A stretch of DNA of 64,000 nt from Hyparrhenia diplandra (Eukaryota; Streptophyta; Magnoliopsida; Poales; Poaceae): contig JADLZK010002806.1 in the NCBI GenBank assembly GCA_015847255.1, forward strand, positions 1 to 64,000, read 5' to 3'. The notes under the pieces were generated by a model, which made no database searches, had not been told where the DNA came from, and saw only the letters and a list, made by a program, of their open reading frames with translations. The translations under genes were made by a program, and so were the position numbers. Below, piece by piece: positions 32,045 through 44,824 of this stretch; the stretch's first letter is position 1, and each line of letters starts with the position of its first letter.

Positions 32045-32729
32045 CTGCTGTGCCTCTGCCTCTGCCTCTGCCTCTGCTCGCCGCCGTCGGGATGGAAGGG
32101 TAACGAAAGACAAAGGAAGCCACAGCAATCCCTGTTATTATGTTTTATTAATCAACACATACATTAACAGTTTGAACCGCTACCACATACAGGAAAAGGA
32201 TGATGGTTAATTGGAAGATAAATGAGTGAGAGCAAACTCAGTTGAACAGGTAAGGATTTGGTGTTGTTGCCCCAGCAATGATCAGGAGTGTTTGCAGCCT
32301 ATTCTATATCTTAGTAAAAAAACATCCCTAGGTATTCTATATAAGATAGGACCCTTTTTTTTTTTTTTTTTTTTTTTTGGGAGAGGACGGGAACTAGGCC
32401 AGATAGATTTGCTGCCCTCACTCAGCCCTGAGGCCTGGACCTTGTTGAATACAACACGCAAAGGGAGGTTTGGTATACAACTTTTTTTAATAAATCACTA
32501 TAGGGGTGAGCACCCCACCTGAATAGATTCCATTAATCCCGGCAAGTCGGTGCGTTGAAGCCGCCTTGAAGGCCAAGTATTTACAAGAGATTACAACACA
32601 GCTCCAAAAAAACGGGAGATGGCCCTTGTAGGTCAAGAGAAATACATGAAAAAGTACATGAAAAAGGGGGAGAGGGAATACAACAACACTTAGAAGCAAC
32701 ACAACACACAACTACGAGGATAACCTTAG

Positions 32730-34485
32730 TGAAATCTCATGTTTGGTTTTAGAAATTGATGACACTTTGTTATGCTAATCCTTTGCTCTAAGTGTGCTTA
32801 AGAGATATGATTGCATGGATGACGTGGAGCAACATGATCATGGACATGGACATTGATGATGGACATGGTGGATCATCGAGCTCACGTGGTGGCATGGAAA
32901 GGACCCGGAGATCAAGCCAAAGGTATAACTTGATAGGGTTTGCTTTCGGTCATCAAGACACTATAGAGAGTGTGATCACATTTTGGATAGATAGCCGACT
33001 ATCAAGAGGGAATGCGCGCGGTTAATCCGATGATGAAGTGCCTCTAGGTTCATGTTAACTTGCATATGCATTTAGAATCTAGTGCACTAATGCTTTGAAA
33101 TTGCCTCTAGGTTCATGTTAACTTGCATATGCATTTAGAATCTAGTGCACTTGCCTTTGAAATTGCTTGTGAAATTGCTAACACACTTGCACATGGAGAT
33201 GTCCACGTGGTGGTGTTGGCACATTTGCAAAGGCGGCGCGGTTTCTTGAGGGTTGAGTTGGGTTTGGGAACCGCTCATCCTAATTTGTCAAGGGTTAGCA
33301 AGATTTCTCCCACAAATTGCATCCAGCGCAATAGAAAATAGGCATCTCATTTTGGTATACTTGTTGGGTAGCAAGTTGGAGCGAAGGCGACAACGAACGA
33401 CGATTTTCGCGAGAAACCGGGCGACCAGGACTCGCGACGGTTATTGCCCGGAGCGTCCCGGTCGGCTAGGGTCCGGTCGATTCTAGAGAGGTTTGGAATC
33501 GGCTCCTTGGCCGACCGGTGCGTCCGAACTCTCGGTTTGGGGTGTCAGCTTGTGGGGCCAGGGTGTTGTCGTTCCGAAGCGTCCGGTCAGCACGCAGTGA
33601 GCATGTTTTGAACACCAATGTCTCTATTTTTGTGTGGAGCCTATATATATGTGTGTGGCCGGTCAATTGACCTTTATCTTGCACATTTGATCATTCTAAC
33701 TCTCTTGTGAGCTGAGAAAACTCCCCTCCACTCATCTCTCTTACCTAACTTTGATCCTTGGTGAGATTGAGTGAGAATCCAAGTGCATTGCATTGTTGAT
33801 TGCATCTAGAGGCACTTGATCCTTGGAGGAGCTGCAGGATTCTTGTTATCTTGGGAATTTGCTTGGTTCCCTAGCGGCTTGGAGTTCGTGGTGGTGTGGA
33901 GCTCGATTGGTGATTGTTCGAGGCCACACCGGTGGACTTGTGAGGGGTTGATCCTTACCCCTCTTGTGAGTGATTCATTGAGCTCCCACCATGGGATTTG
34001 GCACCGACCATTAAGCTTTTGAATCATCAAGTGGGTGTATCGCCACAACGGGGACTAGCGTGCTGACAAGCACGTGAACCTCGGTGAAAAATCATCGTGT
34101 CAAGTGTGCTTTGCTCGTTGGAGATTTCATTGACATCGGTGATTGGCCACAACCCCTACCCGACTCTGTTGGTATTGTATTCTAACTCTCATCGCATTAC
34201 CTTTACTTGTTCACCTTGCATAGCTTGTTTAGTTTACTTAGCTAGTTGTGCTTCTAGAGGTAAATTAGTTTACCTAGCTTGATTACCTAGGAGTAACATA
34301 GCAACTTAGCAATTATGTGTGATTAGAGACATTAGAATCGCTAGATTTGCTAGGTGGCTTGCATAGTTAGTTTGTAGCATCGCTTAATACGCTTCACCAT
34401 CTTATTTACTAATCATGTCTCTTAAGTGTTGTTGTAGAAATTTTTATAGTCTATTCAACCCTCCTCTAGCCATTAGGACCTTTCA
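32730..34485 (+). mobile_element. Solo LTR, copy 2 of the TGAAAGGTC family
   Basis: 1,756 bp with TG...CA ends (TGAAATCTCATG...GGACCTTTCA) and a perfect 5-bp duplication, CTTAG (32725-32729 and 34486-34490). Its terminal blocks match copy 1 (12406-14890) in reverse: GGTTTTAGAAATTGATGACAC near the left and CTCTAGCCATTAGGACCTTTCA at the right. The copies differ in length by about 730 bp. Confidence 0.75.
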
Positions 34486-34756
34486 CTTAGTCACAAGCCA
34501 AGAAACGCCAATTGATCATCGATTTGCGCCACCACCAAACAACATACTCACGGGTATCACTTTGGTCATTGTGTTGTGCACCAATCCTTATAACTACGCC
34601 GCTTCACTGTCGTCCTCCAACCGAGGAGCAGTCCAGTGGAATGAGGACTAAGAGAGGTGAAGGTCACACAAACCCAAGGCCACTGGACACGCGGACCTCC
34701 CTTCATGTAGGATATGATGGAAGCCTAGAGGGGGGAGGGTTGTTGAATAGGCTTGT

Positions 34757-34897
34757 ACCTAAAAAAACACCTATAAAAATCAACTCAACACTGTTGTCAG
34801 TGCAATGTGTACCTAAAAAGCACCTATAAAAATCAACCAACTCAACACTACTGTTATTGCAGTGTGTACCTAAAAAGCACCTGTAAAAATCAACTCA
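34757..34897 (+). repeat. Short tandem repeat, three units
   Basis: Units contain GTACCTAAAAA-GCACCTATAAAAATCAAC followed by an ACTCAACAC segment and a variable spacer. Starts are about 34757, 34810 and 34866. Confidence 0.65.
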
Positions 34898-35539
34898 ACA
34901 CATAGGCTAGGCTACTACACACAAGAATATCAACTCAAAACTGGACAACAAAGTAAAAACCGATGAATGAAACTTAGATCAAGTCGATTTCTGAGGTTCC
35001 TACACACAAGAATATCACAGATAACCAATGAGAAAGTAACCAGAGCTCAACAACAAAGTAGTTCGGGATGAAACCCTAGCTCACAACAATATAAATGCAA
35101 AAATGTAAAGAGCACGAGAGACACAATGATTTATCTTGTGGTTCAGCGTCGCCACCAAGGCTAGGCTACTCCACATTGTTGAGGTTGCCACACAAGGCTT
35201 AGCTCACCACAAAGGTTAGCCTTTTCCCTCGTTCACAAGTCTAGGAGTCAACCCTAGATATGTGGGGTAACGTATTGATTTTGTGTGAAGTTACAAACCT
35301 CCCAAGGCTCGCCACACAAGTTGGCGGCTCAAGGGTGATGCCTAGCCGGCTAGGAGCAAGCTCCAAGAGAAACAAACCCTAGGGACGCTGGCCAAATGCA
35401 AACCAAATGTTTTTTTTTAGGGGGGGACCAATAGATCGACTCTCCAATTGAAGTTTGCACACTTTTCTCTCAAGAATCCATGGTGGAAATAGGAGATCGG
35501 TTTGGGAGTGCAACAATGGAAAGTGCAACAATGGAGGAG

Positions 35540-35590
35540 GAGAGAGAGAGAGAGAGAGAGAGAGAAGAGAGAGAGGAGAGAGAGCAAGAG
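35540..35590 (+). repeat. (GA)n microsatellite
   Basis: About 14 uninterrupted GA units followed by interrupted GAGA sequence. Confidence 0.85.
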
Positions 35591-36936
35591 GTCTGTCTCA
35601 GAGAGTTGGATTCGAGCTTAGAGACGAAGTGAAGCAGGTGACTGTTGTGGAAGGGGTAGAAAGGGTATTTATACATGACGGACCCTAACGGTCGGTTAAG
35701 TGTGGCAGTCCGCACCCTATGCGTTGCGTGGCTCTCGCCCGTGCCGGACTGAGAGTAAGTAAGTAAGTATTTTTTTTCGGTCCGAGGCTTTGAGTGATGA
35801 GGTGGCTAACTGGAGTTGAGCATTTAGTTCACATGTAGCCAAAAGTCCTTGGATCCATCTTTATAGTACGGCTTTTCCTATACTCAAGATTCAAAATAGA
35901 AATGAAATTAAATCACCGAGAGTCGGAATTGCCATCAACATGCTCATGAGGAACCCTCAAACTTGTACATCATCATCTCACTTTATTTCCTACATGTCAT
36001 CTCAACAAAACTCATTAGTTCTCTCATTAGGTGGTCATCAAGACTAAAAGTCACTTAGAGCTTGATTTCACTTACACTTCAAACTGATGGTGAGACACAC
36101 AGCACATCCAGGTCCACATACCACCATTCTACGCCGTCCACGGGTAGGAAACGATAGAGGGGAATGGCAGTAGCGGTGGAAAGACCACTGGCATAAGATT
36201 TCGTGGCACCACAAGGGAGAGCCGACGGAGCGGATACGCTAGAGGAGGGACGAGAACAACAATGCCCAACAGCTAGGACCAGACTCACCTAGGAGAACAA
36301 AGAGACGCACAGAAAGGGGCTTAGGGAGGAGAGGGAGACTCACCTAGGACCAGCGCAGGAAGTGACACCGCCATCCAGCCTGGCCCTCACGAAGAGGAAT
36401 AGAGCGATGGCATGCCGACACGGGCGACCTCGTCCACCGGCTCGGAGGAGACGGATCCAGGGCAGGAAACGCCGGATCCGGACCCGGGGGGCGTGGATCT
36501 GGTGCCACGTGGACTTCTTCCTCACGACCGGTAGTCCGTGTTGCCTGAGAAGGAACGGTCTACACTACGGGAGGGGAGGAGAGGAAGGAGGGAGGGGGAA
36601 GCAGCCGCGGGAGGCCTTGTTGGGCGTTGTGGTGGGCCACCGCCGCCGTCGCTCTCTGGCAAGTGGCGACGACGGCTAAGGGGTGGCTCGGTGGGGAGGA
36701 CTGTGGAGGCGGCGTTGGGATCACCCCGAAGAAGCCCCCGCCGGGACGACACACTGGGGGGGGGGGGGCTTTGGTATACAAATTAACAAGCTACTAGGAG
36801 AACACAATCTAGGATTTTATATGATTACATATGCCTACTTAGTGATCACCCATATATACATGATATTTAAGATGGATACAATTTTTCAAATAAATAAATA
36901 TAGTGCATTGTTGCATTCACTGTACCATATGTAGTA

Positions 36937-37175
36937 CTCCCTACGTTTTAAATTGATAATTCGTTTAACATTTTCAATGTCAAGTTTGATCATTCGACGT
37001 CTTATTCAAAAATCTTATGCCAACATATATAATCAAATTTAAGTCATTCAACCTTTTGTTAATAAAGCATGCCATAAGAAAATAAGTGATATTTTACACA
37101 AATTTTTTGAATAAGATGAGTGGTCAAACTTAAGATTAAAAAGGTCAAACGAATTATAATTTGAAACGGAGGGAG
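36937..37175. mobile_element. Stowaway MITE
   Basis: 239 bp with inverted ends CTCCCTACGTTTTAAATT and, reversed, CTCCCTCCGTTTCAAATT, preceded by TA; the right-hand TA has become CA. The interior has the usual AAGTTTGATCATTCG-type blocks. Confidence 0.85.
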
Positions 37176-37179
37176 CATG

Positions 37180-37962
37180 CACTACTATAGAATTGATTTT
37201 TGCGAGGCACTTCCAAACGATTAATGGAGGCGGTTATTTGAAAAACCGTCATGGTTAATGAGGCCCAGCCCAAGAGCCAAGAGGCCCAGATCCAATCTAA
37301 AAAGCCCAGTTTCAGTCTCATGTATATACATGCAGAGCTAGGTTTCGATCCCAACCCCCTTTCCCTCACACTCACTCGTCGGCCGCCCCTCCCTCTCCCG
37401 AGCTCACTCTCTCTAGATCTCTCACGGCGCCCCTCCCTCCCCTGTCTCCACCGGCGCCCCTCCCTCCCCTTCCACCGGGCCCCTCCCCTCCCGGTCATCC
37501 ACCGGCGACCTTCCATGCCTTCCGTGGGTGGCGGCATGGGATCCGGCGGGACGACGCTGGTTTCCGGCGGCGGCGTGGGATTCGGCGGGCGGCACGAGGC
37601 GGCACGAGATCCAGTGGGCGCCATCCTCCGGCACGACGCGCGGGATCCGGCCCCTGCTCCTCCGGCGCGGCGAGATCCCGGCGGCGGCCCCCCCTCCCTC
37701 CCCATCCCGCACGTTGCGGTGAGGTCCAGGCGATCGTGGCCAACTAGGCGGGCCGGGCGGCCGGATCGACCGGCGGCGGCGGCGGCCTCCAAACCCTATC
37801 GAGCTCCGACGGCCCGGTGGCGGCGGATCTAGGCCTTTTTTTTTTTATTTTATTAACGGTGGCGGGCATTAAAACCGCCATGGACCCTACGTCCGTCGCG
37901 GTTATGAAAACCACCACCTAAAATGTTTTTTGCCCGCCACCTAAATGAAATATGTAGTAGTG
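37180..37962. mobile_element. Non-autonomous CACTA element
   Basis: Starts CACTACTATAG and ends GTAGTAGTG, with a perfect 3-bp duplication, ATG (37177-37179 and 37963-37965). Subterminal inverted copies of an AACCGCCATGG-like motif are present. The GC-rich centre (about 37380-37830) is not coding as far as can be seen. Four bases separate it from the Stowaway MITE on the left. Confidence 0.85.
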
Positions 37963-37965
37963 ATG

Positions 37966-38771
37966 TTGCCGGCTCCACCAGGCAGGCATAGCAGCCGTGA
38001 GCGAGGCCAAGCCTTAGAACCTTGATCATTTAGCAAATTATTTTATGAAAAGCAAAAACAAAAGCGTAACTAGATGATTGTTACTGTAGTACAGCGCACC
38101 TAGCTGGCTATAAAGTGAGCTCGACCTGTTTTTCTGACCGGACATTACGTACCATTTATTTATCCACAATAGTACATACGTATATATGGCCACATAAAAA
38201 GTCCATGAGTGGGTAGTAAATAGGAAAGGCCACGTGAGTCAATGTATGAGTAGCAACAATTGTTGAGGAGGATTGCATGCATGCATATATGCAAGTTGAT
38301 ACTATAGTCAGATGCCGAATCATGCATGGAACTCTCCTTAGGATCTTAATTTTTTCTTCTGTTTCCATCTATCCGCTCAACTGGGCACTGGCGCCAGCAT
38401 CAGCATACGCATGGTTTGAGTGAGACACTGATCGAGATGACCAGATACGTTGCACATGCAGTAGCAGACGGTGATTTTTATGATCAAAACATGCATCTTA
38501 TAATTTAAAATGGGTAAAATATTTATTTATTTTAGTAAAACATAAAGGAAATCTCACCAAGTGTGCTTGAGTGTCTGTATATGCACATCATACGTACATA
38601 AACTAGCTAGAATTAAGCTCAAAACAGGGGGTTGCTAGATCACTGCTGAAGCGGCTATCTATCCATAGTATAGTACTAGAATAAAGTAATGTGGATTTTG
38701 GGATGTGAAGAAAGGAGGAGGAAGCAGTAATTAAGCAAAACATGCATGCATGTATTAACAGTTAATAATTA
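37966..38771. other. Intergenic, nothing recognised
   Basis: AT-rich with no gene or bordered repeat. Confidence 0.4.
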
Positions 38772-38922
38772 CTCCCTCCGTTCTAAATTATAAGACATTT
38801 TAGCTTTTCTAGATATATTGTATTTGCCATACACATAGATATACACTGTGTCTACATACATACATAGTTAAAACAATGTATCTAGAAAAGTCAAAACATC
38901 TTATAATTTGGGATAGATTTAG
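38772..38922. mobile_element. Stowaway MITE
   Basis: 151 bp with TA on both sides. The left end is CTCCCTCCGTTCTAAATTAT. The right end keeps the inner inverted part (AAACATCTTATAATTTGGGA) but its outer ten bases have drifted. Confidence 0.8.
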
Positions 38923-39038
38923 TACTTTATTATATATACAGCTAGTTGATGCCAAATATTTTGATGCCAAGCGCTACGAGGGGTCCTAGGAAAATGGTTA
39001 TAGTAGCTTTTTTATTATATACTAGTTGATTGCCAAAA

Positions 39039-39320
39039 GGGGTACCCAGCCTAATGGTTAGGATACTCGAGCGACACTCCACAGTCCTGAGTTCAACTCC
39101 CCGTGGGAGCGAATTTTAGGCTGTGGTTAAAAAAATTTCCTCACCAGTCCCGTGTGCCAAAGCACTAGTTAAGAACCGACCCAGATCCCTCCTAGTGTCA
39201 GGGCGAGAATGGGGTTCGGGATTTTCTCGGTCGGGAAAATCGAGGTTTCTTCTTAATAACAATGCAGGTGGGGCGGTTTTTCCCCACCCAACCAAGTTTT
39301 TTTTTTTTTTTTTTTTTTTT
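39039..39320 (+). mobile_element. tRNA-derived SINE with poly(T) tail
   Basis: The head has a polymerase III box A (TAATGGTTAGGATAC, about 39052) and box B (GAGTTCAACTCC, about 39089-39100) at tRNA-like spacing. The body follows, and the element ends in about 23 T residues (39298-39320). T-rich tails are typical of rice p-SINE-type elements. A clear duplication was not found. Confidence 0.75.
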
Positions 39321-39590
39321 ACAGCTAGCTGGTAGCAGACGAGCGATGTGTTATCTATCTGCTGACTGCTGCTTGATCACAAATTCAGGCGGCAGCGCAC
39401 GCACGCACGGAGGATCGAATTGACAAGCCTGTGGCCTGCATCAGCAGCTAATAGTAACACAACCAATATATATAATGCCCGGCCGCTGATGATTGTTTAG
39501 TACGTTTTAGCGCACTGATAGAAAACTATATATGGAGTAGCTAGTATTGTGATGAATATAGAAGAAGAAGAGCGTCTTTTTTGACAGTGA

Positions 39591-40637
39591 TTTTTTTCGA
39601 AGATAACGGAAATACAAAGCATTCGGAGACATTGTCAGGAAAGCAACTAGAGATAGGCAGCATTGCCAGAAATGAAAGAAAAACAGAAACTAAAGCCAAC
39701 TGTCAGCTCACTAAATTCATCCTCAACTGTTTGTGCTACCTTCTGAAACACTTCGGCCGCCCTGCCAGCTTCTTGATCATCATCAACATAGTTCTGTGTG
39801 CATTCTGCTTGCAAAATAAGTTCTTCTCCAGAAAACAGTCATCTCAGATAGAACCATATAGCAACATCCAACACACTACTAAGTTTAACATGATTACAAC
39901 CAGACATCAAGATGACAGAGATTTATTTGAAGCCTTCAGACGACTCCTTGCAACCCGACGCCTCCTGCTCTTCTCTTGTAGCTTGAATCACCCTCCGTTA
40001 TCTCCTTCGTCCTCCTCTTGCTCTTGAAGGAGGAGCTGATTGACCTGTCTGTTGACTTGGGAAGCCAAGATTTCCTTGGCGATCTTCAGCATAGTGTTGG
40101 CTCTAGTAACCCACAGCTCTTTGTCACTTTCATTATATATAATCCTGACCAGTATGTCATAAAGGAACGAGCATGACAGATTATTTCTAAAGGACTTTTT
40201 ATCAAAACTTTATCAAACACAGCTCGGTTTCTAGCTTTCCAAATTGCCCAGATAATTGCCCCTATTCCCATATATAGCATGAAATTTCTTTCCACCAGGT
40301 AACCATTTATCACACCAGTTCCAACATTGCATAAAATTCTATGGGACATTAGAGGCTCCCACACATTTAGCTATAATAGACCAAATAACTTTAGCTACTA
40401 GACATTGGAAAAAAGGTGTGAAATGGTTTCAGCACTGTCACAAAACATGCACTTTTCATCTCCCTCCCAATTCCTTTTTATTAAGTTGTCTTTTGTTAAA
40501 ATGGCATTACGAGATACTAACCAAAGAAATATCTTTACTTTTTCAGGAATTTTGCTTTTCCAAATGAATCTAAAATACTTTCCTGAATCAGATGCAGTCA
40601 AAAGATCATACATGGATTTTACAGAAAATTTTCTATC
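39591..40637 (-). mobile_element. 5'-truncated LINE
   Basis: TTTTTGACAGTGAT precedes the element (about 39577-39590) and follows it (40638-40651). Its left end is a T-run (the poly(A) tail on the minus strand). The right part encodes the C-terminal region of LINE ORF2. Confidence 0.85.
40065..40625 (-). pseudogene. LINE ORF2 C-terminal remnant (zf-RVT domain)
   Basis: The minus-strand frames give IWKSKIPEKVKIFLWLV, then the zinc-binding block CMFCDSAETISHLF, and after a break IWAIWKARNRAVFD, the standard order at the end of plant LINE ORF2. At least one frameshift separates the blocks. Confidence 0.8.
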
Positions 40638-40651
40638 TTTTTGACAGTGAT

Positions 40652-41592
40652 AAATAAAGAAGAAGAAAAAGGGTAGTTAGGCAGTCTTGTGGCTAGCTTG
40701 GACCTAGCTAGTTTTTGCCTGCCTACCTGCATAGCTTTTGGTCAACGTTCAAGTCTTGCTTGCTAGACCTAGACCTGCCGGCCGGAAGGACCATTCAGCA
40801 CCGCCAGCTGGCCCCGATTTTAGACGGATCATCGATCAGTATGCATGCATCTTGTTTGTTCGTGCCAATTTCACGTCATTTCCTGCAATCCAGTTTATTC
40901 AATTCTTGTTCTCAAGTTGCAGCCATGAGCTCAAATCTAAGCAAGTGGATCGATTGCTCTTACTAGTAGTGGAGTAGCTTTAGATATAAAATAAAATAAT
41001 GCGACTGATCGAGGACATCGAATAGATTATTAGCCTAGCTTTTAGCTTTAATTTGGTGTACGTGATGACGATGGATGTTGGATGAGGCCACCAGTGCAGG
41101 CAGCACTGGATGGCGAGTGTCAAGCATGCATCCATGCATAGATCAGGATCCGCACGCAGACGACGGACGATAGCGACGCATACAGAGAACCTGAACCTGA
41201 AGCTCTTTCTGCTCCTCTCCTCTCCTCTCGTATCCCATTCGATATACAGTATGATCCTGCAAACCGGTCCTTTCGTGCTCCTGCATATTGTATGCTCCCA
41301 GTTTAATTTCCACCCATAAATTTTGTATCATTTTCTTGAGCATCCTAACCATCTCAAGAAAATAAAAAGCCTCAAAACTAAAAACTTGTTGATCTCATCG
41401 CTACCAACAACTTTAAGATAAAATATCAATATTTGACACCATACAAGAAAAATATTTTTTTTTTCATGAGACGACAAGATATGGTACATGAATAATATGC
41501 TGCTGAAACTTTATATTATTCTCTCAATCATCTTAACAATCTCAAATGTAAAATCTCGAAATTACTCTCTCTAGTCTTCAGTGGTTCAAGGT
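40652..41592. other. Intergenic, nothing recognised
   Basis: No gene or bordered repeat. Confidence 0.4.
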
Positions 41593-42245
41593 CACTACTA
41601 CGAGATTGGCCATCACTGCCGGGAAAAACCCCTTAGATTCACCGATAGTGTATCGAGAAAGAAAAATTTGGACCCGGCGTAACCAAAGCGGTAGTGATGT
41701 GGGGTTCGGCACTACCGGATCAAAACACCGGCGGTGATTTGAGGGATAGACTGCCGGTTTGCTATCAAAACGGCGGAATTCAGCTATTTTTAAATCACCG
41801 AACATTTGTCGGGTGATCCATGGACCGGCAAAGCATTTTTATCCAAGCAATGCCGGTTCGGAAGTCGAGGGCGATAGAGTTGATATTGAGATCACCGTCG
41901 GACTAACGAACCGACGGGGATTGGTATAAATTCAGGGTAAGTCCAGAGCCATAAACCCGAGGGGATAACACTATCGGGTTAGATTGTGCCGATAGTGTAT
42001 CGAAGAGCTAACAATGTCGGTTTAATTTGGACCCATCGTGAACTTTACGTGAACACCGCCGGCTGATTTCGACCCGACAACGTTATTAGAGTGGACACTA
42101 TCGGTTGGTTAATGTAGCCGACAAGGGTGATGTTTCATCATCGATGACGGTTTGTAATTCAAAACCGATAGTGTTTGGTGTAGTTACACTACCGGTTTGT
42201 TTCTCATTCACTATCGGGCCCATGCCACCCGGCATTTTTGTTTTA
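41593..42245. mobile_element. CACTA element fragment (one end)
   Basis: Begins CACTACTACGAGATTGG and is filled with repeated subterminal motifs (ACCGATAGTGT, CACTACCGG and their complements), the pattern of CACTA transposase-binding arrays. No matching right terminus was found, so it is truncated or its partner lies beyond recognisable sequence. Confidence 0.65.
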
Positions 42246-43890
42246 AATTTCTTTTTTTAAAAATTTTGAATTTATTCGTAGAATTCAGCTATTTTAAAAT
42301 TTGAAAAATCATCATACATTAATATCGTCAAAACATTATAGAATTTAATGGTTACATACAACAAAATCCACCTAATGTTCTAGAAACTAAGTGTTAACGG
42401 TAGTTATTGTCAACTTTTTACTATGAAATAATGGAACATATGAGGACAAGAACAAATAAAAGATAGGGTTTATACTAATGATTTCCACAAGTTTTGTATA
42501 CACTTTCGGTTTTATGGTGAACTCGGAAAACCCCGGAAAATCGAGAGAGAAAAGAGGAGAAATCAAGATATCCGAGAAAAAAAGGACCAAATCAAGGCTC
42601 ATTGGTATAAATTCCGGGGGTAAATTCCAGAGATCAAGTCCGAGCCATAAACCCTAGTTCCTCAAAATAGTTCTAGATCTAGAGAGATTAGCTACTAGCA
42701 ATAGATTAGAAGGAGTTCCAAGCATAGGAAGGCTTGAGCTTCGATCTTGATTACATATCTCGAGGACATCAAGGTGTTCATATATTTTAATCTGTTATAA
42801 TAAATATTTTAATTTTGGTCATGTCAATGGGAATATGGAAATAGGGTAACTATAAAAAACATAAGGGACCATTCTCACCCCTTCTACGACGATGACCGGG
42901 CATCACGGATATCGAATTGATTGACTATCGTGCAAAGCCTTTACAAACCTCACCAATCTTTACCGTTGCCTTTGGTTTTGTGTGCAATCGGGGTAAAAAA
43001 GAGCAAGGTAAAGAGCGAGGCCACCACCGCCATCCCGACAAATACCAGCATCTCCGTCCGTTGGTTTTGGCTTTTGAGTGAATCAAATGGAGGCAAAACG
43101 TGGCCATGGAATTAGAGGTATGTACCGGTAGAAGGTGTACCGGACGTAGGTTCTTCTCCTATTTCTCCCCGTTTATCCGTGGTCCAACTATAATTATACC
43201 ACAGGCTGGGGTAATAAAGAATTATGTTCCAATTCCCGTCTTGGCGGTAAAACTGGATTCACTGGTTGCTTTACCTCGAAGGCAAGGTAAAATGAGACGC
43301 TGTGTGGCCTGAACGAATCTCTACTGTGCCTACTAACTAAGTCGTCACCTCTCTGCCAATCACCAATCGATCGAACCTCAAGAGAAGCCAAGGACAGACG
43401 CTCCACTCCTACTCATCTTCGCTTCCTCAAAAGAGGGGGCTATGACATTGCACACAACACAACACTCACGCACAGTTTCACCATCGATGTTGGTACTAGG
43501 CTTAATCATTCATAGGATCGCCTTTAGGGACTTGGGATCCATCCCTCTCCCCAAGGTCTTGTATCATCTCTAGGACCTGGGATCCGTCCGACTAAACGAA
43601 TCGTAGCCACCACTGGACGTAGGACATTCAAGGGTAGAGGGCAATATGTGCTATATCTTTCATAAGGGTAGAGGACAATATTTTTTTAGAACACAAAATA
43701 GATTCTTGTTTGAGAATTAAACAGAATGGATTAATAACAATTATTAGTAACGATGGTGATTATATTTTACTAACTAAGTTAAAGGCCAGATAAATACAAT
43801 TATGTTAGATTTTCTCATATTTGTAGGAAAATAGATTTTCTCATATTTGTTATAGCGTGTCTCATGAGGATTATATGGAACGTATGATTA
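42246..43890. other. Intergenic, nothing recognised
   Basis: AT-rich on the left and mixed at 42,900-43,450. No convincing ORF, exon or bordered repeat was found. Confidence 0.35.
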
Positions 43891-44824
43891 TCTATACCTA
43901 CTATTTTACTATTAAAGAGAGAAAATTTCTGGTTTTTTTTTTTCACCGTGGATTTCTTTCGCCTCTGTCCGCCCGCCGTATATATTCCAATCTGCATCGG
44001 ACTCTCACGTAACGTGCAGCAAGTTAGTCCACCGTAATGTCCAAAGTTTGCGTCTCAAACCAACTCATCGATAGAGTCCAGTCCGATCTCCGGCCTGTTG
44101 GCAAGGGAGGCCCACGGCTAGAGAGTAGATCGAGGAAAGTGCCGCACGTTGCACTGCCCTTGTGCGTGATTCTTTTTGTTTTTTATTTCTTGATTGAAGT
44201 ATCTCCGTTTATTTTTATAAAAATAATAAAAACAATAAATATAGACGGGTCTATATTTTTTTTAAAATCTTATTATATCTATATCTATACCTACTTTAAT
44301 AAAAAGCGAGTCTCCACCATTGCACGAACAGAATTTGTTCCGGATGGATTAATTTGTCCGGACATCCAAAACGTAGTCCCGATATGATGAATACACCTTT
44401 ACAATGAGTCCGCCCAGACATTTGAATACAAAGCATGTCCAATGGGTGGATTAATTTTCTTCCGTCCCTTGACGTTTCCTATCCTATTCTAAATAGGACT
44501 CCGTGTCTACCGTATTAATTAGACATTACACGCCCCTACATATACAGAGCAAGAGCAAAAAATTAAAAGAAAAACATCTCCAACATCATGAATATCAACT
44601 ATCAGGGTCAACCTTCTATGCGCAATCCTGCTCAGTGCCCTTCGACTCTCCACGCGTCCCAACACCGGCACCACGTGCTCATACGCTCTGCTCTCTCAGC
44701 CGCATCGACAATTCGATGATAATCTCGAAGAATATTTTCATGTTATAAATCTAAGTGCTTTTAGGTATAATAATATAGGTTTTTTTCTTCCCGCTTTTTG
44801 CAATAATACGGGCATTTTTACTAG
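43891..44824 (+). mobile_element. Non-autonomous Helitron, possibly composite
   Basis: Starts TCTATACCTACTATTTTAC after an A and ends CTAG before a T, matching the ends of the 24.7-26.0 kb Helitron. A second Helitron-like start (TCTATACCTACTTTAATAAA) lies inside at 44284. The terminal hairpin is weak. No coding sequence. Confidence 0.65.

Larger units (their letters stand above)
34690..36075. mobile_element. LTR-like block within the LINE
   Basis: Begins near GATGGAAGCCTAGAGGGGGG and ends near AGAGCTTGATTTCA, resembling the TGAAAGGTC family in both ends. No duplication was found and the borders are approximate. No coding sequence. Confidence 0.35.
32481..36769 (-). mobile_element. LINE with nested solo LTR, 4.3 kb overall
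   Basis: A 12-bp duplication, TTTGGTATACAA, occurs at 32469-32480 and 36770-36781. The left end carries a T-run and then a LINE-like 3' UTR (TAAATCACTATAGGGGTGAG); the right end is GC/CT-rich, like the 5' part of the 2.6-8.9 kb LINE. The element therefore lies on the minus strand. It holds the 32730-34485 solo LTR and a further LTR-like block. No intact ORF1 or ORF2 was recognised in the remainder. Confidence 0.65.

Noticed and set aside
37251..37832. Open frames inside the CACTA element
   Set aside because: Pro/Arg-rich and open on both strands; no recognised captured gene.
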